Both the position numbers and the translations under genes were made by a program. From assembly GCF_006546775.1 (NCBI RefSeq), contig NZ_VICE01000096.1, positions 1-64,000 of the forward strand: a DNA stretch of 64,000 nucleotides, given 5' to 3'. Below, piece by piece: positions 35,632 through 44,690 of this stretch. The notes beneath the pieces are model-generated. The model was not told the origin of the DNA, made no database searches, and saw only the letters and a list, made by a program, of their open reading frames with translations. Origin of the DNA: Marilutibacter aestuarii. GTDB taxonomy: Bacteria > Pseudomonadota > Gammaproteobacteria > Xanthomonadales > Xanthomonadaceae. The number at the start of each line of letters is the position of its first letter. The stretch's first letter is position 1.

Positions 35632-36522
35632 ATGACCCCCGACACGACCGCGCCTGCCCACGTCTTCGACGCCACCACCGAGGCCTTCGAGGCCGACGTC
35701 CTGCAGAAGTCACTGCAGACACCGGTCCTGATCGACTTCTGGGCCGAGTGGTGCGGCCCGTGCAAGACCCTGGGCCCCATCCTCGAGAAGCTCGCCGACG
35801 CCTACAACGGCGCCTTCCTGCTGGCCAAGGTCGATGTCGACAAGGAGCAGCAACTGGCGGCGGCCTTCCAGGTGCGTTCGATCCCGACCCTGTTCCTGGT
35901 CAAGGGCGGCCAGGTCGTGGACGCCGTGCCGGGCGCGCTGACCGAGGGCCAGATGCGCGAACTCCTCGCCCACCACGGCATCGAGCCCGCCGCGCCCACG
36001 CTCGAAGGCATTCCCTCCGGGCCCGAGGTCGAGTCCGTGGCCGCGCCGGTCGACCCGCAGGCGGAGGTCGCGCGCCTCCGGGGCGAAGTCGCCGCACAGC
36101 CGGACCAGGACGCGCTCAAGCTCGACCTCGCCCTGGCCCTGCTGCGCACCGGCGAGACCGCGGAAGCCGAATGCCTGCTCGACGGTCTGCCGGCCAACCT
36201 CGCCACCGACGACCGGACCGTCAATGCGCGGGCCCGCCTGGGTTTCGCCGCCACCGTCAAGGACGCACCGCCGGCGGAGGCGCTGCGGGCGGCGATCGAG
36301 GCCGACCCGGCCGACCTCAAGGCGCGCCACCTGCTCGGCACGCGCCTGCTCGTCGCCGGCGAGGCCGAGGCAGCGCTGGAGCAGTTCATCGAGATGCTGG
36401 CCCGCGACCGCGACTTCGACGGCGGCCTGCCGCGCAAGGCCCTGATCGATGCCTTCCGCGTCATCGACGACGCCGCCCTGGTGGGGCGCTACCGCCGCCG
36501 GATGTCCTCGCTGCTGTTCTGA
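35632..36522 (+). CDS. Thioredoxin-TPR co-chaperone (CnoX/YbbN type)
   Basis: A 296-residue protein: N-terminal thioredoxin fold (about 10-115) with an intact WCGPC (Cys41/Cys44), then TPR-like helices to the end (EAEVARLRGEVAAQPDQDAL onward; DPADLKARHLLGTRLLVAG). CnoX-type proteins bind unfolded substrates and pass them to GroEL. E. coli CnoX has lost the CxxC pair, while this one keeps both cysteines and could be redox-active. GATAATCTA at about 35515-35523 is a possible promoter element. Confidence 0.9.
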   Translation: MTPDTTAPAHVFDATTEAFEADVLQKSLQTPVLIDFWAEWCGPCKTLGPILEKLADAYNGAFLLAKVDVDKEQQLAAAFQVRSIPTLFLVKGGQVVDAVPGALTEGQMRELLAHHGIEPAAPTLEGIPSGPEVESVAAPVDPQAEVARLRGEVAAQPDQDALKLDLALALLRTGETAEAECLLDGLPANLATDDRTVNARARLGFAATVKDAPPAEALRAAIEADPADLKARHLLGTRLLVAGEAEAALEQFIEMLARDRDFDGGLPRKALIDAFRVIDDAALVGRYRRRMSSLLF

Positions 36523-36587
36523 CGGTGGTCGGGGATGGGCAATCGCGTGGCGGGTCGCGACTGGCGCGATCGGGCGACATCGAGGTT

Positions 36588-36612
36588 TTGACAATACGCC
36601 ACCGTATGTCAA
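36588..36612. promoter_or_regulatory. Dyad operator upstream of the DUF4442 gene
   Basis: TTGACAATACG and CGTATGTCAA are inverted around CCAC, differing by one inserted A. The dyad lies 30 bp before the ATG. It also contains a consensus -35 hexamer (TTGACA), so a bound repressor would cover the promoter. No regulator gene is adjacent. Confidence 0.55.
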
Positions 36613-36642
36613 TCTGATGGCCCGCCTTGCCCGTCCTCCGCG

Positions 36643-37116
36643 ATGAACGCCCGCCTGCTCCGCCACGTCCTCAATTTCTGGCCGCCGTTCCTGTTCAGCG
36701 GCGTCCACGTGCGCGCCATCGACGCCGACTACCGCCATGCCTCGGTGGAGTTGCGCCTGCGCCCCTGGAACCGCAATTACGTGGGCACGCATTTCGGCGG
36801 CAGCCTGTTCGCGATGACGGATCCGTTCTGGATGCTGCTGGCGATGAACGCCCTGGGCCGTGACTACATCGTCTGGGACAAGGCCGGCGAGATCGAATTC
36901 GTCAGACCCGGACGCAGCCACGTGCAGGCACGCTTCGACCTCGACGAGACCACCCTGCAGGCCCTGCGCGATGCCACCGCAGGCGGCGAAAAGCTGCTGC
37001 ACTGGTTCGACACCGACGTCGTCGATGACGCCGGCGAGGTCGTCGCCCGGGTGCGCAAGCAGCTGTACATCCGTCGCAAGAGACGCGCCCGGCCGGTCGC
37101 CGACGCTACTGGCTGA
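36643..37116 (+). CDS. DUF4442 hot-dog fold (thioesterase-like) protein
   Basis: A 157-residue cytoplasmic protein of the DUF4442 hot-dog group. Features are LLRHVLNFWPPFLFSGV at the N-terminus, the RPWNRNYVGTHFGGSLFAMTD segment that corresponds to the active-site helix of acyl-CoA thioesterases, and KAGEIEFVRPGRSHVQARF. The C-terminal end is basic. A role in acyl-CoA or fatty-acid metabolism is inferred from the fold. The dyad upstream suggests dedicated regulation. It overlaps the convergent next gene by 11 bp. Confidence 0.85.
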   Translation: MNARLLRHVLNFWPPFLFSGVHVRAIDADYRHASVELRLRPWNRNYVGTHFGGSLFAMTDPFWMLLAMNALGRDYIVWDKAGEIEFVRPGRSHVQARFDLDETTLQALRDATAGGEKLLHWFDTDVVDDAGEVVARVRKQLYIRRKRRARPVADATG

Positions 37117-38425
37117 CCGGCACCTGCCAGGTGGCCGGCCCCCGATTGGAGTAGAGGCGGAAGCCGAGCGTCCGTCCGTCGCCGCCAGGCTGCAGCTCGC
37201 GTCCGGGACTGCGCAGTGCGGCCGGACGCAAGGCCAGCCGTGCCTCGAGCGGTAACGGGTCGGACTCGCTCGACCGGAGCCACAGCAGGGTGGCCATCAG
37301 GCGCATCCGCATCAGGTGGTCCTGGCCGCGGCGGTGGTAATCGTCATAGGCAGGCGCCGCAATGGACGTGAGGATGCAGCCCAGGACGTTGGCCACGCAC
37401 TCGGTCTCGAAGCCGTCCGCCAACGGCGCGCGAGTGAATGCCTCGTCCTGTGACAGCCGACGGGACGCATGCTCGTCGCAGGCCCGGGCATGGAACCGGG
37501 CCAGGCGTCCGCGCGAAGCCTCGGCGTCGTACGTGAAGAAGGCATGCCAGGGTAGCGGCTCGCCCCCCAAAGACCCATCCGTCATCAGGTGACCGCTGAC
37601 CAGCCGGAACTCGCCTTTCATCGCTTCGCAGACCGAGGCCTCCCCGACGTCGGGCGCGGCGAAGGCGACCCGGCAGGAATCGGTGATGGCCGCCCGGCGG
37701 TCCCTGGCCAGCATGGCAGCGAACAGGCGCGAGGCGCCGTCATGGACCCGCTCGGCGACCATGCTGACGACGAGCGAGTCAGAGTTCGCCACCAGCGGCC
37801 GCCATGCCGACGCCACCTCGCACACGGCATCCAGGCCCGCCTCGACGTCCCCCCGGTCGTACTGCAGGGCCGCCCAGGTGAGCGCCGCCCGGGGCACACT
37901 TGCCAGATGCGCCGGGAACGGCGCATCCACGCGTGGGGGAAAGGCGTTGCGATAGTAGCCATACTCCGCCAGAGCCGCGACCTGGGCATGCATCGCCTGC
38001 AAGCGTGCTTCCTGGCCAGCCAGGGGTTCCCGGTGCCGCCGCACATGCGCCAGGCAGTCCTGGTCGAAGTCGCACCAGGCATCGTCGCGCCCGCCCTTCG
38101 GGACAAGGACCGGATAGTCCGTCGAAGCGCCGCTGGCGAAGTTTTCCACCGTCTCGTCGCCTTCCAGCGCCGCGACGTTGCGCTCGAAGCGTTGGACGTC
38201 GTCCGCAGCGGCCGCCTCGATCCGGCCCGCGGGTACGTCGTAGCCAAGCAACCAGACGGCCGCGAATGCATTCTCGCCTTCGACCTCGGCAGGCAGCTCC
38301 ATCATCTTCACGAGGCCCTGTCGTTCAGCGCTGCGCCCCTGCTGCCGCGCCAACAGGAACATCGCGGCCGCCGCCAGGAACGCGAACAGCAACGCCCCGC
38401 CCACCCACTTCCCCCACTGCGCCAT
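37106..38425 (-). CDS. Membrane-anchored hypothetical protein
   Basis: A 439-residue protein that I do not recognise. One N-terminal membrane helix (about 8-26, VGGALLFAFLAAAAMFLLA) is followed by a large soluble, probably periplasmic, region, predicted mainly helical. It has several cysteines in spaced pairs (DDAWCDFDQDC; ETECVANVLGC), compatible with disulfides, and the C-terminus ends in a beta-like DGRTLGFRLYSNRGPATW. ATG 38425 has an ideal GGAGG; the GTG eight codons upstream (38449) is less likely. It is divergent from the kinase gene, and no function is implied. Confidence 0.8.
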   Translation of the reverse strand: MAQWGKWVGGALLFAFLAAAAMFLLARQQGRSAERQGLVKMMELPAEVEGENAFAAVWLLGYDVPAGRIEAAAADDVQRFERNVAALEGDETVENFASGASTDYPVLVPKGGRDDAWCDFDQDCLAHVRRHREPLAGQEARLQAMHAQVAALAEYGYYRNAFPPRVDAPFPAHLASVPRAALTWAALQYDRGDVEAGLDAVCEVASAWRPLVANSDSLVVSMVAERVHDGASRLFAAMLARDRRAAITDSCRVAFAAPDVGEASVCEAMKGEFRLVSGHLMTDGSLGGEPLPWHAFFTYDAEASRGRLARFHARACDEHASRRLSQDEAFTRAPLADGFETECVANVLGCILTSIAAPAYDDYHRRGQDHLMRMRLMATLLWLRSSESDPLPLEARLALRPAALRSPGRELQPGGDGRTLGFRLYSNRGPATWQVPVSQ

Positions 38426-38580
38426 CCCGGCCTCCAAAATCCAATCCACATCAAGCGATCAATTTGATCGCCATCCCAATTTGAGGATGCACTCCCCGCA
38501 GGCTGAACAGGGCCAGGAGCCAAGCGCGCCCGAGACGCATTGTTGGCGGTATGCTCGACTCCTCGCAACAGGGGGCGGGA

Positions 38581-40575
38581 ATGTCGTCGCACGCAACCAG
38601 CACTGAAATCGGATCGGTCCCGTTCCCGGAAATCCAGGGCTACCGGCTGCTGCGCGTGCTCAACCACGGTTCCGCATCGACGGTCTACCTGGGCGAGCAG
38701 GAATCGCTCGCGCGCGAAGTCGCGATCAAGGTGATGCTGCCGCAGGCGCTCAGCGACGAAGTCAGCCGTCGTCGCTTCGAGAACGAAGTGCGCACCATCG
38801 CCCGGCTCGAGCATCCCCATGTGGTCACCATCCACGAGGTCGGACGCACCAAGGGCGGCCTGCCCTACTATGCGATGCCCTACATGCCGCGCGGCCACCT
38901 GGGCCAGCGCAGCTTCCGCAAGCAGGTCGCCGTGGGCGACGAGCGCCGGGTGCTGGAGATCGTCCGTGCCCTGCTGTCGGCCCTGGAGTACGCGCACGGC
39001 CACGGCGTCGTCCATCGCGACGTCAAGGCCGAGAACGTCCTGTTCGACGACTCCGACCGCCCGCTGCTGGCCGACTTCGGCATTGCCCTGCGGCGCGGTT
39101 ACGGCCCGCGTGTCACCGCCACCGGCATGGCCGTGGGCAGCACCGCCTACATGGCACCCGAGCAGGCGCGCGGCGAGGACGTCGACGGTCGCGCCGACCT
39201 CTACAGCCTCGCCGTGCTGTTGTGGGAGCTGTTGACCGGCGCTTTGCCCTACCAGGCGTCCGATGCGCTGTCGATGGCGGTCATGCATGCCAAGGACCCC
39301 ATCCCCAAGCTGCCGATGCGCCTGCGCCACTGGCAGCGCTTCATGAACCGCGCGCTCGCCAAGGCGCCTTCCGCGCGTTTCCAGGACGTCGCCCAGATGC
39401 GCGAAGCGATCGAACGCGTGCAGACGCGCAGCGCGTTGCCGGGTGTCGCCGTGCTGCACGGCCTCGGCGAGGGCTTCCGACGGCATCGCGTCGCCCTGGC
39501 CGCGGGCGCTGCAGCGCTGGTGGTGGTGGTGGCGCTGGCAGGCCTGCTGCGCGACGGGGGCGAGGGCTTCTTCGTCGCCGAGAAGCCGCTCGAGGCCGCG
39601 CCGCCGCCGCCCGACCCCACCGAATCGATGCTCCGCCCGCTGCCCGAGGCGCCGATCCAGGTCGCCCTGGAAAGTGCGCGGCGCCAACTCGACGCGCGCA
39701 ACCTGACCGCTCCCGAGGGCGACAACGCATACGCCACGCTGCTGGAAGCATGGCGCCTGGAGCCGGACAACAGCAACGTCCACGGCCTGCTGGGCGAACT
39801 GGACGGCGCGCTGTCGGCCGAACTGCTCGACCACCTCCAGGCCGGTCGCTTCGAACGTGCCCGCGACTACCAGCAACGGCTGGCGGAACTGGAAAGCGAA
39901 ACGGGCATGCTCGACGTCGCCGCCGCGCGCAAGCGGCAACAGCGGGTCGCAGGCGCCCTGGACAGGCACGTGAACGATGCCGTCTCCCGTAACGACCGCC
40001 CGACCGCGCGCCGCGTCGCCGCCCTGGCCCCTGACTTCGACCTGCCGCGCAGCGAATCGGCGCGCCTGCTCGCGCTCGCCGAAGCGCCCATCGAGGACGA
40101 TGCCGGCGAGACCGTCGCGGACGCGGGCGGCGCCCATCGCATCGAGCTCCAGCCGGTGACCGTGGCCGATTACACCCGCTTCGCCGAAGCCACCGGCCGC
40201 AAGCCCGCGCTGTGCCGCGAGCGCGCGTCCCTGCTGCGCGTGCTCAACCCGCGCAACTTCAAGGACCCCGGCTTCAGCCAGGACCCGGGGGCGCCCGTCG
40301 TCTGCGTATCCATGGCCGACGCCGAGGCCTATGCGCGCTGGCTGGGCCGCCGCGATGGCCACCAGTACCGATTGCCGACGGTGCAGGAATCTGCCACGCG
40401 CGCCGCGTCGATGCCCGGCGGGCGCGCACTGTCGCTCTGGCAGCGCGACTGCGGCAAGGATTGCAACCAGCGCCAGGTGCGGGGCACCTCCTGGCGCAGC
40501 GACCGGAGCGAACGCCTGCTGCAGTCCGACCGCGGCTATGACGACGTCGGCTTCCGCCTGACCCGCACCGACTGA
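38581..40575 (+). CDS. Transmembrane Ser/Thr protein kinase with C-terminal FGE-sulfatase domain
   Basis: A 664-residue Hanks-type kinase. Lys50 (VAIK), HRDVKAEN (145-152), DFG (165-167) and APE (192-194) are all present. The Gly-rich loop is degenerate, keeping one glycine of three (NHGSAST). A helix at about 304-323 spans the inner membrane. The periplasmic part holds a helical linker and a domain (about 510-664; VTVADYTRFAEATGRKPALC, YARWLGRRDGHQYRLPTVQE, GYDDVGFRLTR) of the FGE-sulfatase/SUMF1 fold. It probably senses an envelope signal. ATG 38581 follows a GGGGGCGGGA box; ATG 38551 is possible. Confidence 0.92.
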   Translation: MSSHATSTEIGSVPFPEIQGYRLLRVLNHGSASTVYLGEQESLAREVAIKVMLPQALSDEVSRRRFENEVRTIARLEHPHVVTIHEVGRTKGGLPYYAMPYMPRGHLGQRSFRKQVAVGDERRVLEIVRALLSALEYAHGHGVVHRDVKAENVLFDDSDRPLLADFGIALRRGYGPRVTATGMAVGSTAYMAPEQARGEDVDGRADLYSLAVLLWELLTGALPYQASDALSMAVMHAKDPIPKLPMRLRHWQRFMNRALAKAPSARFQDVAQMREAIERVQTRSALPGVAVLHGLGEGFRRHRVALAAGAAALVVVVALAGLLRDGGEGFFVAEKPLEAAPPPPDPTESMLRPLPEAPIQVALESARRQLDARNLTAPEGDNAYATLLEAWRLEPDNSNVHGLLGELDGALSAELLDHLQAGRFERARDYQQRLAELESETGMLDVAAARKRQQRVAGALDRHVNDAVSRNDRPTARRVAALAPDFDLPRSESARLLALAEAPIEDDAGETVADAGGAHRIELQPVTVADYTRFAEATGRKPALCRERASLLRVLNPRNFKDPGFSQDPGAPVVCVSMADAEAYARWLGRRDGHQYRLPTVQESATRAASMPGGRALSLWQRDCGKDCNQRQVRGTSWRSDRSERLLQSDRGYDDVGFRLTRTD

Positions 40576-40615
40576 GGCGCCGCCCCGGCGCCGTACTCCG
40601 GCGCGGTCGCCCCAC

Positions 40616-40621
40616 GTACAA
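40616..40621 (+). promoter_or_regulatory. Candidate -10 of a leaderless DUF502 transcript
   Basis: TACAAT ends 7 bp before the DUF502 ATG, with no Shine-Dalgarno in between. Start of transcription would fall at or next to the ATG. Confidence 0.4.
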
Positions 40622-40628
40622 TCCGCGG

Positions 40629-41303
40629 ATGCGCCTCCAGACCCTGCAACGCTTGTTCCTCACCGGCCTGCTCACCCTGCTGCCCCTGTGGCTGACCTGG
40701 GTGGTGGTGAAGTTCGTCTTCGTGTTGCTGACCGATGTCAGCAAGCCCCTGGTCGGGCCCGTCCTGGCCCAGGTCGCCGCGTCCGCGCCGCAGACCCTGG
40801 GCTGGATGGACGACCCGTGGGTCATCACCGTGCTCGCCCTGCTGGCCACGCTCGGCGTCATCCTGCTGTCGGGGGTCATGGCGCGTCGCGTCTTCGGCCA
40901 GCGGATGCTGCGCTGGATGGAGTCGCTGATCCAGCGCATCCCGTTCGCCAGCACCATCTATGGCAGCGCGCGCAAACTGCTCGACATCCTGCAGACCAAG
41001 CCCGACGGCACCCAGCGCGTGGTCCTGGTGGACTTCCCGCACACCGAGATGAAGTCGATCGGCTTCGTCACCCGCGTCCTCAAGGAACAGGGCACCGGGC
41101 GCGAGCTCGCCGCGGTGTACGTGCCCACCACGCCCAACCCCACGTCCGGCTACCTGGAGATCGTGCCCGTCGAGAAGATCACGCCGACCGACTGGACCGT
41201 GGACCAGGCGATGAGCTTCATCATCTCCGGCGGCGCCGTCTCGCCCGAGTCCATTCCCTTCAGCCCACCGCCGGCGGCGCCCGCGGGAGCGGCGGGATCG
41301 TGA
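40629..41303 (+). CDS. DUF502 family membrane protein
   Basis: A 224-residue protein. Two hydrophobic helices (about 7-33 and 64-84) with FLTGLLTLLPLWLTWVVV at the start are typical of DUF502. A soluble region follows: PFASTIYGSARKLLDIL, VVLVDFPHTEMKSIGFVT, then YVPTTPNPTSGYLEIVP. Function is unknown; the domain is widespread in proteobacteria and plants (LIKE-COV). Its stop overlaps the start of the next gene (GTGA). Confidence 0.92.
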   Translation: MRLQTLQRLFLTGLLTLLPLWLTWVVVKFVFVLLTDVSKPLVGPVLAQVAASAPQTLGWMDDPWVITVLALLATLGVILLSGVMARRVFGQRMLRWMESLIQRIPFASTIYGSARKLLDILQTKPDGTQRVVLVDFPHTEMKSIGFVTRVLKEQGTGRELAAVYVPTTPNPTSGYLEIVPVEKITPTDWTVDQAMSFIISGGAVSPESIPFSPPPAAPAGAAGS

Positions 41304-42070
41304 CGCGACCGCTGCTGGAGGACCGCGCCACGCGACTGTTCATCGTCCTGGCGGCGTTCTTCTGCGCCAATGCGTTGTTGGCGGAGTTCATCGGGGTCAA
41401 GATCTTCGCGCTCGAGGACACGCTGGGCATCGCGCCGCTGCAGTGGAACCTGTTCGGGCAGACCGGCTCGCTGAGCTTCACCGCCGGCACCCTGCTCTGG
41501 CCGGTGGTGTTCCTGATGACCGACGTCATCAACGAATTCTTCGGCCGCCGTGGGGTCCGCTTCATCTCCTGGCTGGCGGTGGGCCTGATCTGCTACGGCT
41601 TCCTCTTCGCCTTCGCCGCGATCGCGCTGGCGCCCGCGCAATGGTGGGTGGTCGCGGCCCGGCCACAGGGCGTGGACGACTACCAGGCCGCGTTCGCCGC
41701 GGTCTTCGGCCAGGGGCTTTGGACCATCGCCGGCTCACTGGTGGCCTTCCTGCTCGGCCAGCTGATCGACGTGGCCGTCTTCCATCGCATCCGCCGCGCG
41801 ACCGGCGAACGCTGGGTATGGCTCCGCGCGACCGGCTCGACCGCGGTATCGCAGCTGGTGGACAGTTTCGTGGTGCTCTACATCGCCTTCGTCCTGGGCC
41901 CCCAGAAGTGGCCGACCTCGCTGTTCATGGCGGTGAGCACGATCAACTACGCCTACAAGATGCTCGCGGCCGTCGCGATGATCCCGCTGATCTACCTGCT
42001 GCGCGCCGGCATCATCCGCTACCTGGGGCGCGAGCGCGCGGACCGGCTGCGCGAACACGCCAGCGCCTGA
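41300..42070 (+). CDS. yhhQ: Queuosine precursor transporter
   Basis: A 256-residue inner-membrane protein of the VUT/ECF-like YhhQ family, with about six helices. YhhQ imports 7-cyano-7-deazaguanine/7-aminomethyl-deazaguanine for queuosine synthesis. Family marks are NALLAEFIGVKIF, FLMTDVINEFFGRRGVRF, LGQLIDVAVFHRIRRATG and LRATGSTAVSQLVDSFVVLY. The start is GTG at 41300, overlapping the DUF502 stop, so the two are translationally coupled. An EFFG loop with charged residues matches the family substrate region. Confidence 0.92.
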   Translation: MTRPLLEDRATRLFIVLAAFFCANALLAEFIGVKIFALEDTLGIAPLQWNLFGQTGSLSFTAGTLLWPVVFLMTDVINEFFGRRGVRFISWLAVGLICYGFLFAFAAIALAPAQWWVVAARPQGVDDYQAAFAAVFGQGLWTIAGSLVAFLLGQLIDVAVFHRIRRATGERWVWLRATGSTAVSQLVDSFVVLYIAFVLGPQKWPTSLFMAVSTINYAYKMLAAVAMIPLIYLLRAGIIRYLGRERADRLREHASA

Positions 42071-42227
42071 CGACGGCGGCGACGCGCGCCGGCATGACCA
42101 TCGGCCCATGCCCTTTGCCCCGCCATGCAATGATGCTGGGGCGTTGCGCGCGCCAGGACGGCTCCGCGCCCAGGGCCCCGAAGGATCGCCGGCCCCGTAC
42201 CCGCCACCCCTCCACAAGGAGTTCCAG

Positions 42228-44072
42228 ATGACCCCGTCCCGCCTTGCCCGGACCCCGCTGACCGCCGCCCTGGCCGTCGCGATCGCCTTCACTGGCCTGG
42301 CCCTGGCGCCGGCCCAGGCCGCCCATGGTCAGGCCGCCCTCCCGCTCTCGGCGGCGATGGCGACCGATGCCGCGAAGGTCGCCCGGCTCGATGCCCTGTA
42401 CGAGCAGTACTGGGAGGAAACGCTGGAACTCAACCCGCTCTCGGCCACCTTCCAGGGCGATCCTCGCTACAACGATCGCCTGCCGAACTTCCTGTCCGAG
42501 GAATACCGCCAGAAGTCCCACGACTTCACCACGCGCTGGCTCAAGACCGTCGAGGACATCGGGCCCGAAGGCCTCGATGGGCAGGCATTGATCAGCTACG
42601 AGATGTTCGTGCGCGACCAGAAGAACGAACTCGCCGGCGAGCAGTTCCCCGGTTGGCAGCAGCCGATCAACCAGTTCTACAACCTCGCCGCCATGGCGGT
42701 GCAGCTCGGCTCGGGCACGGGTGCCCAGCCGTTCAAGACCGTCGAGGACTACGACAACTGGACCAAGCGCGCCTCGCAGGTGCCGGTGCTGTTCGACCAG
42801 GCCATCGCCAACATGAAGGTCGGCGTGGAGAACGGCGTCGTGCAGCCGCGCGCCCTGATGGAGAAGGTCGTCCCCCAGCTCGACGCGTTGATCAAGGACG
42901 ATCCCACCCAGACCCTGTTCTGGGGCCCCATCAAGAACATGCCCGAGTCCTTCAGCGAGGCCGACCGCACCCGGCTCACCGCCGAGTACAGGGCACTGAT
43001 CGCCGATACGCTCATGCCGGCCTACAGCGAGCTGCGGACCTACATCGTCGACGACTACATGCCGCACACCCGTGAAAGCGCCGGCATGGACGCACTGCCG
43101 AACGGTGAGGCCTGGTATGCCTTCAACGCCCGCCAGCGCACCACCACCGACCTGACCCCGGCGCAGATCCACGACATCGGCCTGTCCGAGGTCAAGCGCA
43201 TCCACGGCGAGATCCGCGACGTGATGAAGGAGGTCGGCTTCGAGGGTTCGCTACAGGACTTCTTCCGCTTCATGCAGGACGACCCGCGCTTCAGCTTCGA
43301 GACCGAGGACGCGTTGCTGGCCTACTACCGCGGGCTGGAGGACAAGATCGACGCGCACGTTCCCAAGCTGTTCTCGCTCACGCCGAAGGCGCCTTTCGAG
43401 ATCCGCCCGGTCGAGCCGTTCCGCGCGCAGTCGGCCGCCGGCGGCTCGTACATGAGCCCCAGCGAGGACGGCACCCGGCCGGGCATCTTCTACGTCAATA
43501 CCTACGACCTGCCGACCCGCAAGACCTGGGACGCGGAGGACCTGTACCTGCACGAGGCCATCCCCGGCCATCACTTCCAGCTCGCGCTGCAGCAGGAACT
43601 GACCAACCTGCCGAAGTTCCGTCGCTTCGGCGGCGAGACCGCGTTCACCGAAGGCTGGGGCCTGTATGCCGAGTCCCTGGGCAAGGACCTGGGCGTCTAC
43701 ACCGATCCCTACAACTACTTCGGCTACCTGCAGAACGAGTTGTGGCGCGCCATCCGCCTGGTGGTCGACACCGGCCTGCACAGCAAGGACTGGACCCGCG
43801 AGCAGGTGATCAAGTACATGCTCGACAACTCCGCCGAGAGCGAGACCCAGGCCACCGCCGAGGCCGAGCGCTACATGGCGATCCCGGGCCAGGCGCTGGC
43901 GTACAAGATCGGCGAGCTGAAGATCAAGGAACTGCGCGCACGCGCCGAGAAGGCCTTGGGCGACCGCTTCGACATCCGCGAGTTCCATGCCGAGGTGCTC
44001 AAGGACGGTTCGGTGCCGCTGGAAGTCCTGGAAGGCAAGATCGACCGCTGGATCGCCGCCAAGCAGGGGTGA
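42228..44072 (+). CDS. DUF885 family secreted zinc-peptidase-like protein
   Basis: A 614-residue exported protein. The signal peptide is about 31 residues (LAPAQAA). The DUF885 domain carries LHEAIPGHHFQ, an HExxxHH variant of the zinc signature, and FTEGWGLYAESLGKDLGV providing the distal Glu. ENGVVQPRALMEKV and ELRARAEKALGDRFDIREFH are family segments. DUF885 proteins are presumed metallopeptidases of M3-like fold; substrate unknown. An AAGGAG box precedes ATG 42228. Two successive terminators follow. Confidence 0.9.
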   Translation: MTPSRLARTPLTAALAVAIAFTGLALAPAQAAHGQAALPLSAAMATDAAKVARLDALYEQYWEETLELNPLSATFQGDPRYNDRLPNFLSEEYRQKSHDFTTRWLKTVEDIGPEGLDGQALISYEMFVRDQKNELAGEQFPGWQQPINQFYNLAAMAVQLGSGTGAQPFKTVEDYDNWTKRASQVPVLFDQAIANMKVGVENGVVQPRALMEKVVPQLDALIKDDPTQTLFWGPIKNMPESFSEADRTRLTAEYRALIADTLMPAYSELRTYIVDDYMPHTRESAGMDALPNGEAWYAFNARQRTTTDLTPAQIHDIGLSEVKRIHGEIRDVMKEVGFEGSLQDFFRFMQDDPRFSFETEDALLAYYRGLEDKIDAHVPKLFSLTPKAPFEIRPVEPFRAQSAAGGSYMSPSEDGTRPGIFYVNTYDLPTRKTWDAEDLYLHEAIPGHHFQLALQQELTNLPKFRRFGGETAFTEGWGLYAESLGKDLGVYTDPYNYFGYLQNELWRAIRLVVDTGLHSKDWTREQVIKYMLDNSAESETQATAEAERYMAIPGQALAYKIGELKIKELRARAEKALGDRFDIREFHAEVLKDGSVPLEVLEGKIDRWIAAKQG

Positions 44073-44080
44073 TCCCTATC

Positions 44081-44107
44081 GGGCCGTCCTCGCGCGGACG
44101 GCCCTTT
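44081..44107 (+). terminator. First terminator after the DUF885 gene
   Basis: A 9-bp stem GGGCCGTCC/GGACGGCCC with a short loop, followed by TTTC, 8 bp after the stop codon. A partial copy of its 3' half recurs at about 44851. Confidence 0.75.
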
Positions 44108-44119
44108 CGAAGCAAGAAG

Positions 44120-44148
44120 AGAGCCGGCATCGCGCCGGCTCTTTTCTT
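44120..44148 (+). terminator. Second terminator after the DUF885 gene
   Basis: A 9-bp stem AGAGCCGGC/GCCGGCTCT, five-base loop, followed by TTTCTT. The stem is symmetric, so it can act on both strands. Confidence 0.75.
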
Positions 44149-44260
44149 GGGCTCTTTTCCCAACCGGGGGGAACAGGGTGCACGGCCGGCCCAGGCAGCC
44201 TGCCAACACCCGGGGCGACGCGCGGGGGGGCGGACCACCGTCCGGCAGCCCGCACACGGC

Positions 44261-44288
44261 GTCATCCCAGCCAACGCTGGGATCCAGC
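44261..44288. repeat. REP-like hairpin, copy 2
   Basis: The reverse-oriented unit GTCATCCCAGC-CAA-CGCTGGGATCCAGC, one base different in the loop from the copies near 12.2 and 53.9 kb. Confidence 0.7.
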
Positions 44289-44391
44289 TCTTGCTTTCGA
44301 CCTGGCCCTCGACCATCGCCCCGGGCACCGGGTCGGCACGGGACCTGGCGCGGGCGCCTGGCGTGTCGCGCAGCGGCGCCGCTCATACCGG

Positions 44392-44425
44392 GTCCCCGGG
44401 TGCGCTCCGCTTACCCCGTCTACGC
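44392..44425. repeat. Dispersed GTCCCCGGGTGCGCT repeat, copy 2
   Basis: Same block order as the copy at 12270-12304 (which reads it on the minus strand), with several substitutions and CCCCGTC in place of GTCCGGG. Confidence 0.55.
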
Positions 44426-44436
44426 GGCATGTCGCC

Positions 44437-44490
44437 GTTGCAGTTGCCGTTGCAGTTGCCGTTGCCGTTGCCGTTGATCTTGATCTTGAC
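44437..44490. repeat. Hexanucleotide array (GTTGCC/GTTGCA then CTTGAT/C)
   Basis: Nine hexamers in a row: six GTTGCM units followed by GTTGAT, CTTGAT and CTTGAC. They read as alternating Val-Ala in one frame, but no gene is associated. Confidence 0.85.
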
Positions 44491-44690
44491 CTTCGCGACT
44501 TTGAGGCCGCCACGGCCGGGGCGCACAGGGAACCGGACCACTGGCCGATGGAGCCGGCGGTTTTGGTTCCTTGGGGACTTGCACGCGCAGCGGACGAAAG
44601 CCCCTGACTTTGACTGGGCTTCAGCCCCCCTCGCAGGAGGGACAGCACGGAGTAAATCCCATCGTGCATCTTGCGTGAAATACCGTGCCG

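Noticed and set aside
44437-44490. Hexamer array as part of a Val-Ala repeat protein
   Set aside because: The frame has no start with a ribosome-binding site and no conserved flanks; it sits in a repeat cluster.
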